A DNA stretch of 64,000 nt from positions 1,906,501 to 1,970,500 of the forward strand of contig NZ_JAEKFI010000004.1 of NCBI RefSeq assembly GCF_016650635.1, given 5' to 3'. This DNA is from Pseudomonas sp. TH43 (GTDB lineage: Bacteria > Pseudomonadota > Gammaproteobacteria > Pseudomonadales > Pseudomonadaceae). Below, piece after piece: positions 50,642 to 59,570 of the stretch. Each line of letters begins with the position of its first letter. The stretch's first letter is position 1. A model generated the notes under the pieces. It searched no databases, was not told the DNA's origin, and saw only the letters and a program-made list of their open reading frames with translations. The position numbers and the translations under genes are program-made.

Positions 50642-51358
50642 TCAGGACTCCTGGTCGTGCCGATTGACCCGCTCTTCCAACTTGTTCTGGAAGTGCGAAA
50701 GCACCGTGGCCAGAATCCAGTAGATCAGCGCGGCGGCAAGATACATGGTGAAGACTTCGAAAGTCCGGGCGGTAATCAGCTGTGCCTGGCGGAACAGTTC
50801 CGGCACCTGAATGGTGGCGGCCAGTGCCGTGTCCTTGACCAGTGAAATGAAGCTGTTGCCCAGCGGCGGCAAGGCCGTGCGCATCGCCTGCGGCAGGATG
50901 GCCCGGCGCAGGGTTTGCGCGCGGGTCATGCCGATGCTCGCAGCGGCTTCCCACTGACCACGTTCGATCGAACCGATCGCGGCGCGGAGGATTTCACAGG
51001 CGTAAGCGGCCATGTTCAGCGAGAAGCCGATCAGCGCAGCTGGCAGCGGATCAAGCTCGATTCCCAGTTGCGGGAAGCCGTAATAGATCACGAACAACTG
51101 CACCAGTAACGGTGTCCCGCGAAAGAACGACACGTAGACACGCGCCAGCCAGCTCACTGATTTGAAGCGCGACAGGCGCATCAACGCCAGGCCGAAGCCC
51201 AGCAGCAAGCCGAAGAACATCCCGCCGAGGCTGAGGACCACCGTGAAATACGCGCCCTTGAGCAGGAAGGGCGCGGAGTCCAGTAACAGCTGCGTGGTTT
51301 CGGCGATTTGCTGGCTGAGCTGTGGAAAGTGCGCTTCGAATTGAAATCCAACTTCCAT
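50642..51358 (-). CDS. tcyL: L-cystine ABC transporter permease
   Basis: A 238-residue permease with the loop ACEILRAAIGSIERGQWEAAASIGMTRAQTLRRAILPQAMR, of the YecS/TcyL type. It starts with ATG overlapping the last base of the tcyJ stop (51358). A single permease is expected to homodimerise. Confidence 0.9.
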   Translation of the reverse strand: MEVGFQFEAHFPQLSQQIAETTQLLLDSAPFLLKGAYFTVVLSLGGMFFGLLLGFGLALMRLSRFKSVSWLARVYVSFFRGTPLLVQLFVIYYGFPQLGIELDPLPAALIGFSLNMAAYACEILRAAIGSIERGQWEAAASIGMTRAQTLRRAILPQAMRTALPPLGNSFISLVKDTALAATIQVPELFRQAQLITARTFEVFTMYLAAALIYWILATVLSHFQNKLEERVNRHDQES

Positions 51359-52158
51359 TATTTAGTGACGTCTGCGTTGAAGTACTTCGTGGACAGCTTC
51401 TCAAGAGTACCGTCGGCACGCAGTTCGTCGAGCGCCTTGTTCAGGGCTGCCAGCAGTTCAGGCTCGCCTTTGCGCACGGCGATACCGGATTCCTGACGCG
51501 AGAAGGCTTCACCGGCAGCGACGGTTTTCGGCGCTTTCTTGGCGTACTCAAGCGCGGCCAGACGGTCGATCAGGATGGCGTCGGTGCGGCCGTTGTTGAG
51601 ATCGGCGAACTTGGTCGGATCATCATCGTAGGTGCGCACGTCAGCGCCCGGCACGTTGGCGCGAACCCATTGTTCGTAGTTGGTGCCCAGGCCGACACCG
51701 ACTTTCTTGCCGGACAGGTCATTGGCGGTCTTGATGTTCAGCGCGGCTTCTTTGCTCTTCAGCACCAACGCCTGAATCCCGGAGACCGTGTACGGTTCGG
51801 AGAAGTCATACTTCTTCTTGCGCTCGTCGGAGATGGTCACTTGGTTGACTACAACGTCCAGACGCTTGGATTCCAGCGCAGCGAGAATGCCGTCCCACTT
51901 GGTCGGCTGAATCTTGGCTTTGACACCGAGTTTTTGCGCCAGCGCTTCGGAGAGCTCGACTTCGAAGCCGGACAGTTTGCCGTCGGCATCGACGAAGCTG
52001 AACGGTGGGTAAGTGCCTTCCAGGCCGACGTTGATAACGCCTTTGTCCTTGATCTGTTGCAGCTGCTCACCGGCCACTGCCTGGCCAATCAGACCAGCGC
52101 TCAGCGCCAGGCCCAGCGAACCGACCAGCAGATTGCGACGTAGTGCGGAAAAATTCAT
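51358..52158 (-). CDS. tcyJ: L-cystine-binding periplasmic protein
   Basis: A 266-residue family 3 solute-binding protein of the FliY/TcyJ type, with signal peptide to about residue 29 (LIGQAVAGE) and blocks GVINVGLEGTYPPFSFVDADGKLSGFEVELSEALAQ, RLDVVVNQVTISDERKKKYDFSEPYT and LIDRLAALEYAKKAP. It binds cystine for TcyLN. A 347-bp gap with a REP hairpin separates it from dcyD upstream, so it likely has its own promoter in the AT-rich stretch 52270-52350. Confidence 0.9.
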   Translation of the reverse strand: MNFSALRRNLLVGSLGLALSAGLIGQAVAGEQLQQIKDKGVINVGLEGTYPPFSFVDADGKLSGFEVELSEALAQKLGVKAKIQPTKWDGILAALESKRLDVVVNQVTISDERKKKYDFSEPYTVSGIQALVLKSKEAALNIKTANDLSGKKVGVGLGTNYEQWVRANVPGADVRTYDDDPTKFADLNNGRTDAILIDRLAALEYAKKAPKTVAAGEAFSRQESGIAVRKGEPELLAALNKALDELRADGTLEKLSTKYFNADVTK

Positions 52159-52364
52159 GACGAGCCCCTGTGTTTTCTTATGGAAGACGCTGAAGGAAAG
52201 TGGACGAATGGATGATTCGTGCGACTGCGTTATCGTGCCCTAAAGCAGCTTATGCGTCTTGCGCGAAATTCGCCTGCGGCGAGACTATAAGATGTCTTCT
52301 TTAGACTTGAAAATACTAAATTTATGATCTTTTAGTCTTTTTTGGAATATGTCGATGTTCCATT

Positions 52365-52483
52365 GTGGCGAGGGGATTTATCCCCGTTCGGCTGCGCAGC
52401 GGTCGCAAGACCATTCAACTGTGCAATCGCTGGAATAAAGAGGGGCCGCTTCGCGACCCAACGGGGATAAATCCCCTCGCCAC
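52365..52483. repeat. REP hairpin (GTGGCGAGGGG family)
   Basis: Arms as in the 358-1660 array and 48525-48624, with a longer loop. It lies between dcyD and tcyJ. Confidence 0.88.
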
Positions 52484-52505
52484 GGGATCTCTGCAGTCGG
52501 GAGGA

Positions 52506-53504
52506 TCAACTGGTGAGTGAATCCTTGTAGGCAAACAACGCCGGCGCGCCGCCGGTGTGCAGGAAGATGATCGGGCCTTCATTGAAGCGCTGACGGCCGA
52601 TGCCGTCGAGCAAACCCGCCATCGCCTTGCCGGTGTATACCGGATCGAGCAACAGCGCTTCCTGACTCGCCAATAGCTTCACTGCCGCCAGTGTTCCGGC
52701 ATTCGGTTCGCCATAACGCGGGCCAAAGTATTCATCCCATAGTTCGACTTTGAAACTGGCCGGCAGCTGCACACCGAGCAGTTCCGCCGTGCGTTCGGCC
52801 AGGCCCTGCACCTTCGGCCGCTGATCTTCTTCACTGCGCGAAACCGTCACGCCAATCACCGGCAATTGCGGCAGCACTTCGCTCAACGCCAATGCCAGAC
52901 CGCTGTGCGTCCCGGCACTGCCCGAGGCCAGCACCACGGCGGCGAAATCGAGTCCGGTGTCCTTGATCTGCTCGGCCAGTTCCAGGCCCGCGCGCACGTA
53001 TCCCAGCGCCCCGAGTGCATTGGAGCCACCGATCGGCACCAGGTACGGTTTCTTGCCGTTGCTGCGCAGACGCACGGCGAGGGCCGCCAGTTGCTCATCG
53101 GCGTTATCGAGGTTGTCGACCAGTTCGACCTTGGTGTCGAACAGATCCAGCAGCAGGCGGTTGCCGTTGCCGGTGTAATCACTGTTGTCAGTGCCCAGCG
53201 GATTTTCCAGCAGCGCCACGCAGCCGAGACCGAGTTTGGCGGCGAGCGCGGCGGTCTGGCGTACGTGGTTCGATTGCAGTGCACCGGCAGTGATCAGCGT
53301 ATCGGCGCCTTGCGCCAGGGCGTCAGCGGCGAGGTATTCGAGTTTGCGCAGCTTGTTGCCGCCCATGGCCAGTGGCGTCAGGTCATCGCGTTTGATGTAC
53401 ACGTCGCGACCGAGCCAGGTGGACAGGCGCTCGAGTTTTTCCAGAGGGGTAGGGTGGCCGAGCAGGTCGAGGCGGTTAAAGCGGTCCAGCTGTTGTTTGA
53501 TCAT
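52506..53504 (-). CDS. dcyD: D-cysteine desulfhydrase (PLP-dependent)
   Basis: A 332-residue PLP enzyme of the ACC-deaminase/D-cysteine desulfhydrase family. The PLP lysine is in MGGNKLRKLEYL, the ring-stacking residues in TAGALQSNHVRQTAALAAKLGLG, and the phosphate loop is ASGSAGTHSGL. The end FLHTGGAPALFAY is typical of DcyD. It splits D-cysteine to pyruvate, ammonia and sulfide. ATG 53504 is chosen; the open frame upstream does not match the family. It precedes the cystine importer genes. Confidence 0.88.
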   Translation of the reverse strand: MIKQQLDRFNRLDLLGHPTPLEKLERLSTWLGRDVYIKRDDLTPLAMGGNKLRKLEYLAADALAQGADTLITAGALQSNHVRQTAALAAKLGLGCVALLENPLGTDNSDYTGNGNRLLLDLFDTKVELVDNLDNADEQLAALAVRLRSNGKKPYLVPIGGSNALGALGYVRAGLELAEQIKDTGLDFAAVVLASGSAGTHSGLALALSEVLPQLPVIGVTVSRSEEDQRPKVQGLAERTAELLGVQLPASFKVELWDEYFGPRYGEPNAGTLAAVKLLASQEALLLDPVYTGKAMAGLLDGIGRQRFNEGPIIFLHTGGAPALFAYKDSLTS

Positions 53505-53694
53505 GAGTCCGTACTGGCGGAGGAAGATGAAAGGACTATAGGCACGCGCTTTTGCAGGGGCAACCGTGAATCGCTTATAGCCAAATGGACTGAGCCCAGC
53601 ACTATCGGTTCTTAATTCGCCCTCGCAGGCATGCCGTAAAGTGGTCGCCGTTGACGCGGCCAGACACTCCGGCCGCCCGTGAGGAGTCTTTACC

Positions 53695-54621
53695 GTGAGC
53701 GAACGTTCCAGCCATTGGCAATTGCAGACCATCGTCAGCCAACTGCGCAGCGCGCGGGATCAGTGGCGGGCACAGAACGGCCGGGCGTCCGGCGAGCAGG
53801 GTGGTCGCGAGTTGCCGTCGCGGGCGGCGATGGCGGAGATTCTTGAAGCGCTGTGCGGCGCGTTGTTCCCGATGCGCCTGGGCCCGGTGGATCTGCGCGA
53901 AGAAAGTGAAGACTTCTACGTCGGCCATACCCTTGATGTGGCGTTGAACGCATTGCTCGCGCAAACGCGACTGGAACTGCGTTACGTCGCCCGCCACAGC
54001 GCGCAGGCCGACAGCGAAGTCGAGTCCCGTGCGATTCAGATCGTTCAGGATTTTGCCCTGGCGTTGCCGGGCCTGCGCACACTGCTCGACACCGATGTGC
54101 TGGCCGCTTATCACGGCGACCCGGCGGCGCGCAGTGTCGATGAAGTGTTGTTGTGCTATCCGGGGATTCTGGCGGTGATTCACCATCGTCTGGCGCACCA
54201 TTTGTATCGCGCCGGGCTGCCGTTGCTGGCACGGATCAGCGCTGAAATTGCGCATTCGGCGACCGGCATCGATATCCATCCGGGCGCGCAGATCGGCCGC
54301 AGTTTCTTCATCGATCACGGCACGGGCGTGGTGATTGGCGAGACCGCGATCATTGGCGAGCGGGTGCGGATTTATCAGGCGGTGACGTTGGGCGCCAAGC
54401 GCTTCCCGGCGGATGAGGACGGCCAGTTGCAGAAGGGCCATCCACGCCATCCGATTGTCGAGGATGACGTGGTGATTTATGCCGGGGCGACGATTCTTGG
54501 GCGGATCACCATTGGCAAGGGTTCGACCATCGGCGGCAACGTGTGGCTGACGCGCAGTGTGCCGGCCGGGTGCAACCTGACCCAGGCCAATCTGCAGCAT
54601 GATGACGGCACGCAGAAGTAA
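53695..54621 (+). CDS. epsC: Serine O-acetyltransferase
   Basis: A 308-residue serine acetyltransferase of the longer EpsC type. The N-terminal helical domain runs to about residue 180, and the left-handed beta-helix has hexapeptide repeats (IDIHPGAQIGRSFFIDHGTGVVIGETAIIGERVRIYQAVTLGAK). The catalytic His is in FIDHGTGVVIGE. It makes O-acetylserine, the carbon acceptor for sulfide in cysteine synthesis. GTG 53695 is used as start. It is divergent from dcyD over 190 bp, which fits a common cysteine-metabolism context. Confidence 0.9.
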   Translation: MSERSSHWQLQTIVSQLRSARDQWRAQNGRASGEQGGRELPSRAAMAEILEALCGALFPMRLGPVDLREESEDFYVGHTLDVALNALLAQTRLELRYVARHSAQADSEVESRAIQIVQDFALALPGLRTLLDTDVLAAYHGDPAARSVDEVLLCYPGILAVIHHRLAHHLYRAGLPLLARISAEIAHSATGIDIHPGAQIGRSFFIDHGTGVVIGETAIIGERVRIYQAVTLGAKRFPADEDGQLQKGHPRHPIVEDDVVIYAGATILGRITIGKGSTIGGNVWLTRSVPAGCNLTQANLQHDDGTQK

Positions 54622-54652
54622 TCTCTGACATTGCGTTGCGGCATCTGGCCTC

Positions 54653-54726
54653 TTCGCGAGCAGGCTCGCTCCCACAATGGTTTGTGCTCGACGCACGTTC
54701 CCTGTGGGAGCGAGCCTGCTCGCGAA
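54653..54726. repeat. REP pair (TTCGCGAGCAGGCTCGCTCC family)
   Basis: Inverted arms with a short loop, 31 bp after the epsC stop. Confidence 0.9.
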
Positions 54727-54866
54727 TGGAAGGCCGCATCGAGATAATGGCAATCAGCCAATTCTGCAGTGAACGAATGGTCCCAAACCCACGTCATACC
54801 CCTCCTTGAGCTAGCGTTGGATAACTACCGCCCAGCCCTGCGATTAGTCCTTGGCGCCCTATCCAT

Positions 54867-54896
54867 GTTTAACTTGAACGTTCATTCAAGTTAAAC
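54867..54896. promoter_or_regulatory. 30-bp palindromic operator upstream of betT
   Basis: GTTTAACTTGAA (54867-54878), CGTTCA, TTCAAGTTAAAC (54885-54896): perfect 12-bp arms. The centre TTGAACGTTCATTCAA fits a TetR-family site; BetI, the choline-responsive repressor, is a good candidate. It lies 91 bp before betT. Confidence 0.75.
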
Positions 54897-54987
54897 CGGT
54901 GGTTCGCTGCCCGCTCACAACAGGAGGCTTGCCTTTGCTGAGTCCGATCATTTCAGCCACGTTTCAACCCCTTGAGGTGCACGTTTC

Positions 54988-56988
54988 ATGAGTGCATCGT
55001 CTACCCCCGCCAGCGGTCTGGTGCGCATGAATCCGCCGGTGTTCTATTTCGCCGCGACGGTCATTCTGCTGTTTGGTCTCGTTGTCATCGCCATGCCTGA
55101 ACAGGCCGGCGCCTGGCTGCTGGAAGCGCAAAACTGGGCGGCCAATACGGTCGGCTGGTACTACATGCTCGCGATGACGCTGTATCTGGTCTTCGTGGTG
55201 GTCACCGCCTTATCCGGCTACGGCAAGATAAAACTCGGTGCCGACCACGACGAGCCCGAATTCAGTTACCTGTCCTGGGCCGGCATGCTGTTCGCCGCCG
55301 GGATCAGCATCACGCTGTTCTTCTTCTGCGTGTCCGAACCGCTGACCCACATGCTCCAGCCGCCGCAAGGCGAAGCGGGCACAGCGGACGCGGCGCGTCA
55401 GGCGATGCAGATTCTGTTTCTGCATTGGGGCCTGCATGGCTGGGGCGTGTTCGCCTTCGTCGGCATGGCGCTGGCCTATTTCGCTTACCGCCACAACCTG
55501 CCGCTGGCGCTGCGTTCGGCGCTGTATCCGCTGATTGGCAAACGCATCAACGGTCCCATCGGTTATGCGGTGGACGGCTTCGGCATCATCGCCACGGTGT
55601 TCGGTCTCGGTGCCGACATGGGCTTTGGCGTGTTGCACCTCAACTCCGGTCTCGACTACCTGTTCGGCATCGCGCACACCCAGTGGATTCAGGTTGGCCT
55701 GATCACGCTGATGATGGGCGCGGCGATCATCGTCGCCGTCTCCGGTGTCGATAAGGGCGTGCGGGTGATGTCCGACATCAACATGCTGCTGGCCTGCGCG
55801 CTGTTGCTGTTCGTGTTGTTCGCCGGGCCTACCCAGCACCTGCTCAATACCCTGATCCAGAACATCGGCGATTACCTCGGTGCCTTGCCGATGAAGAGCT
55901 TCGACCTCTACGCCTACGACAAACCGAGCGACTGGCTCGGCGGCTGGACAGTGTTCTACTGGGCCTGGTGGATCGCCTGGTCGCCGTTTGTGGGGCTGTT
56001 CATCGCACGGATTTCCCGTGGCCGCACCATCCGTGAATTCGTTTTCGGCGTGCTGTTGATCCCGCTCGGTTTCACCCTCGCGTGGATGTCGATCTTCGGC
56101 AACAGCGCATTGGATCAAGTGCTCAACCACGGCATGAGCGCCCTGGGCATGTCGGCCATCGACAACCCGTCGATGAGCATTTACCTGTTGCTGGAAACCT
56201 ACCCGTGGAGCAAAACCGTCATCGCCGTGACGGTATTTATCAGCTTCGTGTTCTTCGTCACTTCTGCCGACTCTGGCACCGTGGTGCTCTCGACCTTGTC
56301 AGCCAAGGGTGGCAACCCGGACGAAGACGGGCCGAAATGGCTGCGGGTATTCTGGGGTGCGATGACCGCGCTGATCACCAGTGCGCTGTTGTTCTCCGGG
56401 AGCATCGACGCGTTGAAGTCGGCGGTGGTGCTGACCTCGTTACCGTTCTCGCTGATTCTGTTGCTGATGATGTGGGGGCTGCACAAGGCGTTCTATCTGG
56501 AGTCGCAGAAGCAGATCGCGCAGTTGCATTCGCTGGCGCCGGTCTCCGGTTCGCGGCGCGGCACGGGCGGCTGGCGACAACGGTTGAGCCAGGCCGTGCA
56601 CTTCCCGTCGCGTGACGAGGTGTACCGCTTCATGGACACCACGGTGCGTCCGGCGATTGAAGAAGTGACGGCGGTGTTTGTCGAGAAGGGCCTGAACGTG
56701 GTCACCCAGCCGGATCCGACGCACGACAACGTCAGCCTGGAAATCGGCCACGGCGAGCAGCATCCGTTCATCTACCAAGTGCAGATGCGCGGCTACTTCA
56801 CGCCGTCGTTCGCGCGTGGCGGCATGGGTTCCAAGCAACTCAACAACCGCCGCTATTACCGCGCCGAAGTGCACCTGAGCGAGGGCAGTCAGGACTACGA
56901 TCTGGTCGGCTACACCAAAGAGCAGATCATCAACGACATCCTCGACCAGTACGAACGGCACATGCAGTTCCTGCATCTGGTGCGTTGA
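54988..56988 (+). CDS. betT: BCCT-family choline/betaine transporter
   Basis: A 666-residue betaine/choline/carnitine transporter with 12 membrane spans (first at VFYFAATVILLFGLVVIAM) and the substrate-site block WTVFYWAWWIAWSPFVGLFIARISRGRTIREF. The C-terminal part of about 150 residues (from SRRGTGGWRQRLSQ) is the cytoplasmic domain seen in BetT-type members, which sense osmotic state. It probably imports choline as osmoprotectant or carbon source. The 30-bp palindrome upstream is probably its operator. Confidence 0.9.
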   Translation: MSASSTPASGLVRMNPPVFYFAATVILLFGLVVIAMPEQAGAWLLEAQNWAANTVGWYYMLAMTLYLVFVVVTALSGYGKIKLGADHDEPEFSYLSWAGMLFAAGISITLFFFCVSEPLTHMLQPPQGEAGTADAARQAMQILFLHWGLHGWGVFAFVGMALAYFAYRHNLPLALRSALYPLIGKRINGPIGYAVDGFGIIATVFGLGADMGFGVLHLNSGLDYLFGIAHTQWIQVGLITLMMGAAIIVAVSGVDKGVRVMSDINMLLACALLLFVLFAGPTQHLLNTLIQNIGDYLGALPMKSFDLYAYDKPSDWLGGWTVFYWAWWIAWSPFVGLFIARISRGRTIREFVFGVLLIPLGFTLAWMSIFGNSALDQVLNHGMSALGMSAIDNPSMSIYLLLETYPWSKTVIAVTVFISFVFFVTSADSGTVVLSTLSAKGGNPDEDGPKWLRVFWGAMTALITSALLFSGSIDALKSAVVLTSLPFSLILLLMMWGLHKAFYLESQKQIAQLHSLAPVSGSRRGTGGWRQRLSQAVHFPSRDEVYRFMDTTVRPAIEEVTAVFVEKGLNVVTQPDPTHDNVSLEIGHGEQHPFIYQVQMRGYFTPSFARGGMGSKQLNNRRYYRAEVHLSEGSQDYDLVGYTKEQIINDILDQYERHMQFLHLVR

Positions 56989-57012
56989 TCGCAAGCTGGG
57001 CGCCGGGCCTTT

Positions 57013-57273
57013 TCAGGACTCGGCGCTCAGCACCATGAACAACACCATCGCTGCCATCGGCACACCGAACACCGCACTGCCAATCGCTATTTCCGAACCC
57101 AGCGACTGGCCCGCGTGCACCACGCCTACAGCGCCATTAATCACCGTCAACGCCAGCCACAGGGCGGCGAAGCCGTAGGCCATGGTCTGGCGGCTGAAGC
57201 CGATGCGCTCGCCGATGTAGAGCATCAGGGCGAGCAGAACCAGGCCGAAGAAGATGATGATGGCGGTGTGCAT
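57013..57273 (-). CDS. Small membrane protein, three spans
   Basis: An 86-residue protein with three predicted membrane spans (AIIIFFGLVLLALMLYIG; GFAALWLALTVINGAVGVV; GSAVFGVPMAAMVLFMVL). No conserved domain recognised. It converges with betT (24 nt between stops). A REP element lies upstream of its start. Confidence 0.7.
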   Translation of the reverse strand: MHTAIIIFFGLVLLALMLYIGERIGFSRQTMAYGFAALWLALTVINGAVGVVHAGQSLGSEIAIGSAVFGVPMAAMVLFMVLSAES

Positions 57274-57314
57274 GGTGGGTTCTGCCTGGTGAAGGATTGC
57301 CTGAAGGGTCGCTT

Positions 57315-57403
57315 TCGCGAGCAGGCTCGCTCCTACAGTGGATCTCGGCTGGACATAAATTTTATATACACAGGAAATCCCTGTGGGAGCGAGCCTGCTC
57401 GCG
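57315..57403. repeat. REP pair (TTCGCGAGCAGGCTCGCTCC family)
   Basis: Inverted arms with an AT-rich loop; the right end reads GCGATAG instead of GCGAAG. Confidence 0.85.
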
Positions 57404-57677
57404 ATAGGGCCAACTCGGTGTCATTTAGAGCATAGCCAATCCCGCCCCCGCCCCCGCCACTGCACGTCATGTTTCTCGATTGGACACATTTTGCCACTCT
57501 TAAAGAGAGTGTGGCTGGCGGGATGTTTCGCTTGCTGGCCCCCGCCTGTCGTTGATCTAACCCATAACCGAGTGCTGGTTCAGTGAGCTAGTATTTATCT
57601 GAGTGTGTATTGTGTGTATCAAAGGCCCTTGCGACTTCTAGAGTAAATGGCTCTAGCGGTCGAACAAGGCGAAGGAC
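57404..57677. other. Region upstream of hicAB
   Basis: 274 bp with no gene seen. It includes CTAGAG (57638-57643) and CTCTAG (57651-57656), a 6-bp inverted repeat with 7-bp gap, 36 bp before the hicA ATG; it could be a HicB operator. Confidence 0.45.
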
Positions 57678-57692
57678 ATACGCAGTCGGGAA

Positions 57693-57860
57693 ATGATCAG
57701 GATGATCGAGGACGATGGCTGGTTTCTGGTGGCGGTGAAAGGCAGCCATCACCAATACAAGCATCCGTTCAAGCAGGGACGAGTGACGATCAAGCATCCT
57801 GACTCCGATCTGCCTAAGGACACGATCAACAGTATTTTGAAACAGGCGGGCTTGAAATGA
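57693..57860 (+). CDS. hicA: HicA-type mRNA interferase toxin
   Basis: A 55-residue HicA with the double-stranded-RNA-binding-like fold: MIRMIEDDGWFLVAVKGSHHQ, catalytic His in GSHHQYKHP, then GRVTIKHPDSDLPKDTINSILKQAGLK. HicA proteins usually start with a block like M-x-SRE; in this frame IRSRE precedes the ATG with ATA at 57678 where ATG would be expected. So the natural start may be the unusual ATA, or the toxin is five residues short. HicA cuts mRNA; the partner hicB follows 59 nt later. Confidence 0.82.
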   Translation: MIRMIEDDGWFLVAVKGSHHQYKHPFKQGRVTIKHPDSDLPKDTINSILKQAGLK

Positions 57861-57919
57861 GGCCCGTTATTGGAAACGAAGGCCGTTTTTTGGGCCTGTC
57901 AGAGGAAGGACTCACTCAT

Positions 57920-58321
57920 ATGAAATTCCCGGTCGTTCTGCACAAGGATGCCGACTCAGACTACGGAGTGATTGTCCCGGATGTCCCGGGCTGCTTCTCC
58001 GCAGGTGCTACCGTCGCAGATGCTTTTGAAAACACTCAGGAAGCGTTGGCGCTTCACTATGAGGGGTTGGTCGCCGACGGCGCGCCGTTGCCTCAAGTAC
58101 GGGACATTGATGCGCATCTTGATAACCCGGATTACGCCGGAGGAATCTGGGGTGTGGTCGATTTTGATATCACCCCTTATTTCGGCAAGTCAGTGCGTTT
58201 TAACGCCACGTTGCCTGAACAGTTGCTTGAGCGTATCGATCAGACAGTCCGACGTGACCAGCGCTATCGATCCCGCTCCGGTTTTCTCGCGGCGGCCGCC
58301 TTGCGCGAATTGTCGGTATAG
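57920..58321 (+). CDS. hicB: HicB-family antitoxin
   Basis: A 133-residue HicB: partial RNase-H-like domain (MKFPVVLHKDADSDYGVIVPDVPGCFSAGATVADAFENTQEALALHYEGLVADG) and a C-terminal ribbon-helix-helix-like part (SVRFNATLPEQLLERIDQTVRRDQRYRSRSGFLAAAALREL). ATG 57920 has AGAGGAAGGA in front; an earlier start adds residues foreign to the family. It binds HicA and probably the operon's operator. It converges with the LacI gene (5 nt between stops). Confidence 0.88.
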   Translation: MKFPVVLHKDADSDYGVIVPDVPGCFSAGATVADAFENTQEALALHYEGLVADGAPLPQVRDIDAHLDNPDYAGGIWGVVDFDITPYFGKSVRFNATLPEQLLERIDQTVRRDQRYRSRSGFLAAAALRELSV

Positions 58322-58326
58322 CGACG

Positions 58327-59364
58327 TCAGGTGCTCTCGCGCTCGATGACTTGGCACTGCAGCAGATTAAGTCGTTGCACCTCCTCGGTCGGCAACACGC
58401 CAAGGCTTTCCAGCACCCGTGTCGCGGCCAGCACGCCGATCTCCAGTGCCGGTGGCTTGATCGTGCTCAGGCTCGGCAACAGCATCTCGGCGAACGGGTA
58501 ATCGCCGAAGCCGAGGACGGCGCAGTCTTCGGGGATTTTGATGCCCGCGCGTTGTCCAGCGAGCAGGCCGCCGGCGGCGAGGTTGTCGTTGGCGAAGATG
58601 ATTGCGTCTGGGCGTGGTGAGGCGTTCATCAACGCCTCCATGGCTTGTTTACCTGCTTCGAAAGGGGCGCGGTCAGCATCCGGGGCGAACACCCAGGATT
58701 GCATTCCAAATGCTCGGACAGTCGCGGCATAACCGTCGCGACGCTCCAGTGCACTGAAATCTCCGGGTGCGCTGTTCTGCACGAAAGCGATACGCCGATA
58801 GCCCTTGTCGTGCAGATATCGAGCGGCGCTGACACCCACTTCAAAATGCGAAAAACCAATCTGCATCGGCTCGCGATCCGGCTGGTAATCCCAGGTTTCA
58901 ATGACCGGAACATCCGCCTCGGCGATCATCTTTTCCGTGCCTGCACTGTGAAAGTGGCTGGTCAATACCAGCGCGGCCGGAGACCAACCGAGAAACGCGC
59001 GCACCGCGTTTTCTTCCTGTTCGGTGCTGAAGTAACTCGACGCCAGCAATAGCTGATAGCCATGGCGGCTGAGGGTGTCGCTGAAGCCTTGAATCGTGTT
59101 GGCGAAGATTGGCCCGGAGATGTTCGGGATGACCATGCCGACGATTTTTCCCCGTGCCGAAGCCAAACCGCCAGCCACCAGATTCGGCACGTATCCCAAC
59201 TCGGCGACCACCGCGGCAATCCGCTCGCGACGCTCAGGCGAAACCTGCTCGGGCTGATTGAAATAGCGCGACACGGTAATCGCCGAAACCCCGGCCTGGC
59301 GCGCCACGGCATTCAGGGTCACGCGTCCGGCACCACGGCGTTTGCGGGGTTTTTCTTCGCTCAA
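58327..59364 (-). CDS. LacI-family transcriptional regulator
   Basis: A 345-residue LacI/GalR repressor: N-terminal headpiece RVTLNAVARQAGVSAITVSRYFNQPEQVSPERRERIAAVVAELGYVPN, hinge GGLASARGKIVGMVIPN, then a periplasmic-binding-like effector domain. TTG 59364 is chosen as start because AAGGA lies 7-8 nt before it; a further TTG at 59388 lacks one. It is divergent from the TonB receptor-LLM-reductase genes, and the perfect palindrome TGTTAGCGCTAACA lies between them. A sugar-like or organosulfur inducer is possible; the effector is unknown. Confidence 0.88.
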   Translation of the reverse strand: MSEEKPRKRRGAGRVTLNAVARQAGVSAITVSRYFNQPEQVSPERRERIAAVVAELGYVPNLVAGGLASARGKIVGMVIPNISGPIFANTIQGFSDTLSRHGYQLLLASSYFSTEQEENAVRAFLGWSPAALVLTSHFHSAGTEKMIAEADVPVIETWDYQPDREPMQIGFSHFEVGVSAARYLHDKGYRRIAFVQNSAPGDFSALERRDGYAATVRAFGMQSWVFAPDADRAPFEAGKQAMEALMNASPRPDAIIFANDNLAAGGLLAGQRAGIKIPEDCAVLGFGDYPFAEMLLPSLSTIKPPALEIGVLAATRVLESLGVLPTEEVQRLNLLQCQVIEREST

Positions 59365-59451
59365 GGCTTTATCCTTTTTAAAAACCAAATCGTATATAAA
59401 AGTAATTTTTCAGTATTGGACGGTCTATGTGCGGCTTGCCGATACTGGCGA

Positions 59452-59465
59452 TGTTAGCGCTAACA
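59452..59465. promoter_or_regulatory. LacI-family operator TGTTAGCGCTAACA
   Basis: A perfect 14-bp palindrome with central CG, the usual form for LacI/GalR sites. It stands 87 bp before lacI and 105 bp before the TonB receptor, so it may control both. Confidence 0.75.
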
Positions 59466-59570
59466 AAGCGCGTTGTCTGCTACTCGCTCGAGCGAATGCC
59501 CAAGACACCGATTCAGGCGCTGTCGTCGTAGAACGGCAGCGGTTCAGGGCCAAATTCGAGCGGGCATCAC

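Noticed and set aside
57000..57026. Terminator between betT and the small membrane gene
   Set aside because: A 6-bp GCGCCG/CGGCGC stem exists, but there is no T run on either strand and part of it is the coding end of the small gene.
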